From the NCBI RefSeq assembly GCF_030523985.1, contig NZ_JAUNHK010000029.1:1-27498 (forward strand): 27,498 nt of DNA. Reading direction: 5' to 3'. Under the pieces are notes generated by a model. That model was not told the origin of the DNA. It did not search any database and saw only the letters and a program-made list of their open reading frames with translations. Made by a program: the position numbers and the translations under genes. Below, piece after piece: positions 23,734 to 27,498 of this stretch. Position 1 is the stretch's first letter, and every line of letters starts with the position of its first letter. Origin of the DNA: Deinococcus sp. GTDB taxonomy: Bacteria > Deinococcota > Deinococci > Deinococcales > Deinococcaceae.

Positions 23734-23806
23734 GACTCAAATTAAATCCCTACGTCATGGGGACGGAATTTGAGGAATTTACCCAGATGGGGACTCAATT
23801 TGAATC
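23734..23806. repeat. Three phased AT-rich repeats
   Basis: Copies at 23734-23748 (GACTCAAATTAAATC), 23762-23776 (GACGGAATTTGAGGA) and 23792-23806 (GACTCAATTTGAATC) start 28 and 30 bp apart. The last two sit inside a 17-mer, ATGGGGAC--AATTTGA, matching at 15 of 17 bases (23757-23773 and 23787-23803). This looks like multiple protein-binding sites: the terminal repeats of an IS21-like element, recombinase arm sites or an operator. The AT-rich patch stands out from the flanking GC-rich genes and marks the change from chromosomal to phage-like genes. Confidence 0.6.
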
Positions 23807-23812
23807 AATTCT

Positions 23813-23845
23813 GAGAGCTTGCGCTCTCGCCTGGGCAATGGCCCA
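23813..23845. other. Tandem hairpins
   Basis: Two perfect hairpins follow the repeats: GAGAGC-TTGC-GCTCTC (23813-23828) and TGGGC-AATG-GCCCA (23832-23845). With the terminator at 23868 they form a structured 85-nt block. No tRNA fold, CCA end or T-loop is recognisable. A small RNA or an attachment-site remnant are possibilities. Confidence 0.4.
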
Positions 23846-23867
23846 ATTCTACATTTCGAGAGGCTTC

Positions 23868-23897
23868 AAAGCCCCTGCCAAATCGAGCAGGGGCTTT
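23868..23897. terminator. Bidirectional terminator
   Basis: AAAGCCCCTGC (23868-23878) and GCAGGGGCTTT (23887-23897) form a perfect 11-bp stem around an 8-nt loop. It carries AAA/TTT ends suited to both directions. It lies between the response-regulator gene and the convergent lipoprotein gene and should end both transcripts. Confidence 0.85.
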
Positions 23898-23912
23898 CGC
23901 TTGGGCTGAAGC

Positions 23913-24305
23913 TCAGCGACGTGCTTGGCTGCTGAAGCTCAGGCCGTTGGGTCGCTTGTAGACCGCCACGGCGCTGATGTTGCTGCCCGTCATCGGCAGG
24001 ACAAAGTTCTTGCCCGCTGGAATCTTGGCGACGGTGCAGAGGATGTCCGCACGGTCCACGCGGCAGAAATCCGGGGCGTTCACGCGCAGATTGTCGCCAC
24101 TGACCTTCACCTGCACGTCCCAGGCTTCCAGTGTGCCCGCTGCGAACCACAGCGATTCACCGAGGAACTTCAGCCCACCGCCCGCGCTGTCCTGCACGCT
24201 GGCCTGTGGCACGGCGGGCGGCACGTTGGGGTGCATGACCGACGGCGCACAGGAACCGAGCAGCAGCGCGGCCAGCGCGAACACAGACACAAACCCGCGC
24301 TTCAC
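23913..24305 (-). CDS. Small predicted lipoprotein at the end of the lysis-like cassette
   Basis: A 130-residue protein with a lipoprotein signal (MKRGFVSVFALAALLLGSC, lipidated Cys at 19) followed by a Pro-rich stretch. A short beta-rich domain with two further cysteines (DFCRVDRADILC) comes after that and could form a disulfide. I do not recognise a family. Its start overlaps the upstream secreted-protein gene by 4 bp. As the last gene after an endolysin it occupies the place of an outer-membrane spanin subunit in lysis cassettes, but spanin similarity is only positional. It could equally be a cargo lipoprotein. Confidence 0.75.
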   Translation of the reverse strand: MKRGFVSVFALAALLLGSCAPSVMHPNVPPAVPQASVQDSAGGGLKFLGESLWFAAGTLEAWDVQVKVSGDNLRVNAPDFCRVDRADILCTVAKIPAGKNFVLPMTGSNISAVAVYKRPNGLSFSSQARR

Positions 24306-24733
24306 TGGACACCACCGGGGGCAACTTCAGGCGCATCCACGACGGGCGCGGCACTGGGAGCCTTTTCAGGGAACAGCTTCAGGAAGGCCGATTCGATCAG
24401 CGCGGCCACCCCGTCGCCTTCGACCAGCGGCACCACCCAGGCTTCCAACTCGTCCGGGCAGACTTCCTGCACGGCGTAGGACAGGACGGTCTGGGCGATC
24501 TTGGCCCGTTCCTTGCCTGCGAACACGCCCTTGAGTTCCTGCGCGGCCACCACGGACTGGGTGGCGAGCTGCTCCAGTTCCGAGATGGTGAAGGGCGGCT
24601 GCATCAGGTTCTTGGCGCACTCAACCACCTTGGGGAAGTGCTTTTTCGCCCAGTCGCTGAGGGCGCTGGTCTGGGTGCTGGCCGCACTGAGGATCAGTGC
24701 AGCCGTGAGCATGGGAATCAGAGACTTTTTCAC
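24302..24733 (-). CDS. Predicted secreted protein of unknown function
   Basis: A 143-residue protein starting at a GTG (24733) with a strong GGAGGA site. The longer frame to 24886 runs over the endolysin end and is rejected. The N-terminus KKSLIPMLTAALILSAASTQTSA is a signal peptide. The mature part is helical with two cysteines (VVECAKNL and VQEVCPDEL) and a Pro/Ala-rich tail. No enzymatic motif is evident. It lies downstream of the endolysin and overlaps the lipoprotein gene, so the last two genes are translated as a pair. A two-component envelope function is a guess from this pairing. Confidence 0.75.
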   Translation of the reverse strand: MKKSLIPMLTAALILSAASTQTSALSDWAKKHFPKVVECAKNLMQPPFTISELEQLATQSVVAAQELKGVFAGKERAKIAQTVLSYAVQEVCPDELEAWVVPLVEGDGVAALIESAFLKLFPEKAPSAAPVVDAPEVAPGGVQ

Positions 24734-24755
24734 GGTGTCCTCCAGGGACGAAGAC

Positions 24756-24809
24756 GGCCAGCGCGTTCGCACTGGCCTGGGCGGATTGGGACACACCTGT
24801 GGGGTGTGT
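24756..24809. other. Two intercistronic hairpins after the endolysin gene
   Basis: GGCCAG/CTGGCC (24756-24761 and 24772-24777) and ACACACC/GGTGTGT (24791-24797 and 24803-24809) fill the 79-bp gap between the endolysin stop and the next start. Neither is followed by a T-run on the minus strand, so they look like mRNA processing or attenuation structures more than terminators. Confidence 0.4.
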
Positions 24810-24812
24810 GGC

Positions 24813-25433
24813 CTACTTGATGCCGAGGTGCTTCTTGGCGACGGCAAGCAACTTGGCGCGGTGCTGAAGCCCGTTGTAGCCGCCATTGATGGCCTTGGTG
24901 ATGCCGTTCAAGTCGTCACGATCAGCCCGGAAATTCAGTCCGTGGGCATTCCAGTAGGCAGCGGCCACCAGGGCCGAGACACCGAACTGGAGCAGCAGGT
25001 CAGGGTCTTTTTCGAGGTCGAAGCCGACCAGCTTGCCGTAGGTGCGGTAGTTGGCGCGGCCTGTGAGCTGAATCATTCCGCGCCCACGGAAGAAATGCCC
25101 GTCGCCAGGAAAGATGTTGCCCATGCGCCCGCCGTAGACGATGTTGGCGAGCATGATGGGGTTCCAGGCGCACAACTGGGTGATTGCCGCCGCTGGACTG
25201 AAGCGGTTGGGCCATACCTGGCAGAGCCGGTTCAGCGAGTACTGGAGATTTTCTTCACGCGGAAAAAGGTTGCTCTCGTGGGCAAGCTGGGCCACGAAGT
25301 GAGCCACGCGCAGCGGCGTGGTGATGCCGAATTTTTGGGCGGCCATGTCGAGCTTCTTGGCGGTGACCGTGGGGTGCGTGTGCCCCGGCACCAGGGCGCG
25401 GATGAGCTGGGGAGTGATGAGCGGCTTTCCCAT
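24813..25433 (-). CDS. GH19-type (chitinase-like) phage endolysin
   Basis: A 206-residue muralytic enzyme expected to cut the glycan backbone of peptidoglycan. The chitinase-19-like core shows FVAQLAHESNLF with the likely catalytic Glu53, a second acidic cluster FPREENLQYS at about 57-66, and the hallmark GRGMIQLTGRANYRTYGKL near 120. About 30 N-terminal residues (ITPQLIRALVP, MAAQKFGI) match the usual endolysin start. There is no signal peptide, so release would need a holin, and two holin-like genes lie directly upstream. The ATG at 25433 has GGAGG. The frame upstream to 25466 lacks a better start. Host-encoded GH19 proteins exist, but context favours phage origin. Confidence 0.9.
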   Translation of the reverse strand: MGKPLITPQLIRALVPGHTHPTVTAKKLDMAAQKFGITTPLRVAHFVAQLAHESNLFPREENLQYSLNRLCQVWPNRFSPAAAITQLCAWNPIMLANIVYGGRMGNIFPGDGHFFRGRGMIQLTGRANYRTYGKLVGFDLEKDPDLLLQFGVSALVAAAYWNAHGLNFRADRDDLNGITKAINGGYNGLQHRAKLLAVAKKHLGIK

Positions 25434-25450
25434 GAGGGCCTCCAATAGGC

Positions 25451-25483
25451 GAGCGCACCCGTCCACGTCGTGGGGGTGCGCTC
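25451..25483. other. Near-perfect palindromic hairpin between holin-like and endolysin genes
   Basis: GAGCGCACCC (25451-25460) pairs with GGGTGCGCTC (25474-25483), and inside them CCACG faces CGTGG, making an almost complete palindrome. It occupies the 63-bp gap, with no T-run on the minus strand. It probably sets the ratio of holin-like to endolysin mRNA rather than fully terminating. Confidence 0.5.
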
Positions 25484-25496
25484 AGGTCGAGAAATT

Positions 25497-25928
25497 TCAG
25501 TCTTCGGGGTGCGTGACCTTGTGGGTAAGGTGGTTGAGCAGTTGCGTCATGCCCACCAACGCGGCAATCCATGCCGGGTAAATGAGCATGAGATAGAGCG
25601 TGGCGTCGGAGAGCGCCCCTCCTGCACCTGCTGGAATCTGGAGCAGCAGCAGCAAGGCTACGCCCACCGCGCCCAGCTTGAGCAGCGGAAACTCACGCAG
25701 CCGGAGCCACAGCCACCAGCGCAGCCAGTAGGCGGCGTTGTCCACGGTGTGCGGTTCGGGCAAGGCCGCTGAGATGTACCGGGCAAGCGAACGCAGCAGC
25801 AGCACGGCACACCAAGCGATCAGGATGCGCTCGACGCTCATGACCAGGTAGCCGAGATGGTCGTCGGAAATCACTGTACCGTTGTAGATCGCGTTCCAGC
25901 GGGCAGCGAGTGCAGAAAAATCAAACAT
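25497..25928 (-). CDS. Small membrane protein, holin-like
   Basis: A 143-residue protein with about three hydrophobic segments: near 27-48 (YLVMSVERILIAWCAVLLL), 84-102 (KLGAVGVALLLLLQIPAG) and 109-131 (ATLYLMLIYPAWIAALVGM). A short charged tail follows. I do not recognise a family, but size, topology and position directly upstream of an endolysin fit a holin or its antiholin partner. The ATG at 25928 has AGGAGG and lies inside the 3' end of the upstream membrane-protein gene (8-bp overlap). Confidence 0.75.
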   Translation of the reverse strand: MFDFSALAARWNAIYNGTVISDDHLGYLVMSVERILIAWCAVLLLRSLARYISAALPEPHTVDNAAYWLRWWLWLRLREFPLLKLGAVGVALLLLLQIPAGAGGALSDATLYLMLIYPAWIAALVGMTQLLNHLTHKVTHPED

Positions 25929-26313
25929 CTTTGGCCTCCTGAACAGGTTCGGGAGTGAGCGGCTCGTCGGGCGGGGCGTCTGGAATCAGCTTGCCCACCA
26001 CTGGAGCCTGCTGAGCGGCTTCGACCATGCCCTGGAACGCCCAGGACACACCACGTGGTCCGAGGACGTGACCGGTCAGCCCGGCGGCGAGCAGGGTGAC
26101 GACCAGATCAGCCTTCCAGGGCAGGAACCGGACGACCTGACTCACCACGATGCCGACGAGGGCAGTGCTGATGAGGTTGGCGGTCATGACCCGGCGAGCG
26201 GGCCACGCCTTGCCGCTTCCGGCCAGCGCCGTGGCGTGCATGGCGGCGGCCATGACGCCGGAGGACACCGCCACACCGAGCGCGTAGGGGTCGAATGTGG
26301 GGTCGTAGGCCAT
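25921..26313 (-). CDS. Small membrane protein, second holin-like candidate
   Basis: A 130-residue protein starting MAYDPTFDPYALGVAV at 26313 with an AGGAG site. The frame open to 26454 crosses the integrase start and is rejected. Three hydrophobic stretches are visible: about 11-30 (LGVAVSSGVMAAAMHATALAG), 40-62 (TANLISTALVGIVVSQVV) and 66-85 (ADLVVTLLAAGLTGHVLG). A Pro/Glu-rich soluble tail follows. The pattern resembles phage holins of the LydA-like kind, judged by eye. It is the first gene of the minus-strand cassette and diverges from the integrase, so a minus-strand promoter should lie in 26314-26422; TATAAA (26341-26346) is a weak candidate -10. Confidence 0.75.
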   Translation of the reverse strand: MAYDPTFDPYALGVAVSSGVMAAAMHATALAGSGKAWPARRVMTANLISTALVGIVVSQVVRFLPWKADLVVTLLAAGLTGHVLGPRGVSWAFQGMVEAAQQAPVVGKLIPDAPPDEPLTPEPVQEAKDV

Positions 26314-26329
26314 ATACGCTCCTAGCAGA

Positions 26330-26357
26330 TTGACAGGCGCTTTATATGAGGTAGCCT
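26330..26357 (+). promoter_or_regulatory. Integrase promoter
   Basis: TTGACA at 26330-26335 is a perfect consensus -35 hexamer. TAGCCT at 26352-26357 follows after 16 bp and fits TANNNT. The predicted leader is about 58 nt, with a GGCCCT/AGGGCC inverted repeat at 26369-26398 and a GGAGG ribosome site before the ATG at 26423. Confidence 0.5.
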
Positions 26358-26422
26358 GAATGAGCAACGGCCCTCGCGGTGCGCCAACACCCAGGGCCTC
26401 TGCACCTTGTCGGAGGTACAGC

Positions 26423-27376
26423 ATGTTGGAAAATACCGCAGAAGCGGCGTCCATGTCCTATGAGCACAATTGGGACAGCTACAGTAAAGCCCAGCGAGAG
26501 CAGGTCACGCGCACAGCACTGCAACAGGGAGACGTGGAAACCCTGGCACAGCTCACTGACCACAACCTGCTGATGTTCGGTCGGGGCGGTGCCCACACCA
26601 GCGAGCACACCCGGCGGGGCTACCGTACCGGTGTGCGCCGCTACCTTGCCTATGCCTTGCCACTCGGCTGGGAGCGGCTTACCCAGTACGACACCGACCT
26701 CACCATCGGTTACATCCGTAGGCTAGAGAGGGAAGAGGTCAGCCCCGGCACCATCAACAGCCGCCGGAGTGCCGCCCGCGCCCTGTACCGTGCCCTGCGC
26801 TGGGCAGGCGTCTTGCATGCTGACCCCTTTGCCGATACGCCCCGCGCCAAGGACTCGTCGGAGCGGTGGACGAAGCGGGAAGCGTACACGCGGGAAGATA
26901 TTGATGCCCTGCTGGAAGTGGCCGATGAGTACGAACATCTGCTGATCCTCCTGGGGGCGCATGGTGGCCTGCGAATGAGCGAACTGGTCAGCTTGACGTG
27001 GGAGCAGGTGGACCTCGAACGGCGGGTCATGACGATCACCGGCAAGGGGCGGAAGACGGCCCTGGTCTACCTTTCCGAGAGCCTGAGCATGATGCTCGAG
27101 TGCGTGGAGGCCGAGCGCCGCACCGGGTACGTGCTGCCCTGGCGGAATCCGAAGAGCATTCGCCTGTGCCTGCGCTCGCTCTGCAAGGCCGCTGGGGTGG
27201 ACTATTCGAAGCGTCAGGTGCACGGCCTGCGCCATGCCTGCGCCACGATGCTGCTGGAGCAGACGGGCGACATCTACATCGTGGCCCGACACATGCGCCA
27301 CAGCAGTGTCGGGACTACTGAGGTGTATGCGAAGCTGAACCCCAAGAAACTGACGCTGGCCCTCAGCCAGTGGTGA
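26423..27376 (+). CDS. Tyrosine recombinase / phage-type integrase
   Basis: A 317-residue site-specific recombinase. The N-terminal core-binding (SAM-like) domain covers about 40-135 (HTRRGYRTGVRRYLAYALPL, SPGTINSRRSAARALYRAL). The catalytic domain shows Arg184 in GGLRMSELVSLTWEQ, Lys208 in TITGKGRK, His267 and Arg270 in HGLRHACATML, His293 in HMRHSSVGTTEVYAKL, and nucleophile Tyr302: all five hallmark residues plus the attacking Tyr. The ATG at 26423 is chosen because GGAGG lies 6 nt upstream. ATGs at 26360 and 26453 are in frame but lack this. It appears intact and active. Size and composition fit a phage or plasmid integrase more than the housekeeping XerC/XerD. Confidence 0.95.
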   Translation: MLENTAEAASMSYEHNWDSYSKAQREQVTRTALQQGDVETLAQLTDHNLLMFGRGGAHTSEHTRRGYRTGVRRYLAYALPLGWERLTQYDTDLTIGYIRRLEREEVSPGTINSRRSAARALYRALRWAGVLHADPFADTPRAKDSSERWTKREAYTREDIDALLEVADEYEHLLILLGAHGGLRMSELVSLTWEQVDLERRVMTITGKGRKTALVYLSESLSMMLECVEAERRTGYVLPWRNPKSIRLCLRSLCKAAGVDYSKRQVHGLRHACATMLLEQTGDIYIVARHMRHSSVGTTEVYAKLNPKKLTLALSQW

Positions 27377-27382
27377 AGAAAA

Positions 27383-27405
27383 CCCCGCAAGCGCGGGGCT
27401 TTTTC
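27383..27405 (+). terminator. Intrinsic terminator of the integrase gene
   Basis: CCCCGC (27383-27388), loop AAGC, GCGGGG (27393-27398), then CTTTTTC. It begins 7 bp after the integrase stop codon and has the classic stem plus T-run for the plus strand. The AA before the stem gives only weak function in the other direction. Confidence 0.85.
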
Positions 27406-27435
27406 TGGCCGATAACAGGCCCGGTACTGTGTGGT

Positions 27436-27498
27436 TCAGGTCAGCCAGGACGCCAGCATGAGCGCCAGCACAACCACCGCCGCGACATAGGCGGGCCA
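27436..27498 (-). CDS. C-terminus of a membrane protein (partial, cut by the window edge)
   Basis: The minus strand carries an open frame from the window end to a TGA at 27436-27438. It encodes WPAYVAAVVVLALMLASWLT, a hydrophobic helix ending the protein. Nothing more can be said about the family. It is convergent with the integrase and shares the short gap that holds the terminator. Only 20 residues are visible, so this could also be a chance frame. Confidence 0.4.
   Translation of the reverse strand, partial: WPAYVAAVVVLALMLASWLT

Noticed and set aside
23734..23806. Short CRISPR array
   Set aside because: The units differ from one another, the near-identical part is only 17 bp, and no unrelated spacers of regular length separate true repeats. 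No cas gene is present.
23813..23897. tRNA or tmRNA gene as the integration target
   Set aside because: The hairpins do not fit a cloverleaf: there is no T-loop consensus, acceptor pairing or CCA. The last stem is a normal bidirectional terminator.

Overview
The window looks like a chromosome or megaplasmid segment of a Deinococcus species close to D. radiodurans. This is inferred from gene content and style, not from a database search. The DNA is very GC-rich. Genes are packed with 4-bp ATGA/GTGA overlaps. Two genes (19071 and 19928) have a TANNNT -10 box exactly 7 nt before the start codon, the leaderless-mRNA arrangement known to be common in Deinococcus. The genes combine a hut pathway, peptidoglycan-sugar recycling and a lipoprotein-bearing envelope.

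Region 1 (1-7041, minus strand) is histidine catabolism: hutU, hutG, hutI and hutH, giving histidine to glutamate plus formamide. The order is interrupted. An antitoxin/Doc-type toxin pair starts 4 nt after the hutU stop. A Uma2-family gene then lies on the opposite strand, and a small AT-rich gene of unknown function sits between hutG and hutI. A 16-bp-arm hairpin closes the region.

Region 2 (7166-16550) reads as a peptidoglycan salvage locus. A BadF-type sugar kinase converges on an overlapping gntR-anmK-murQ operon. From the regulator's promoter region a divergent operon carries a family-5 solute-binding protein, two Dpp/Opp-type permeases without an ATPase gene, and a GHL10 glycosidase-like lipoprotein. 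AnmK and the BadF kinase would both feed MurQ. The regulator region holds inverted copies of an ATTGGTCT-type site. A bidirectional terminator at 16513-16550 ends the locus.

Region 3 (16559-23681) holds a membrane-anchored penicillin-acylase-family hydrolase, a divergent BTAD/SARP-like regulator, an M3 oligoendopeptidase, and a CHASE3 histidine kinase overlapping a single-domain response regulator.

Region 4 (about 23700-27498) is phage-like. Three 28-30 bp-phased repeats and hairpins at 23734-23897 mark a boundary. A minus-strand five-gene cassette follows (two holin-like membrane proteins, a GH19-type endolysin, a secreted protein and a lipoprotein). It diverges from a tyrosine integrase with its own promoter and terminator. 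No capsid, tail or packaging gene is visible, and the window ends inside the C-terminus of another membrane protein.
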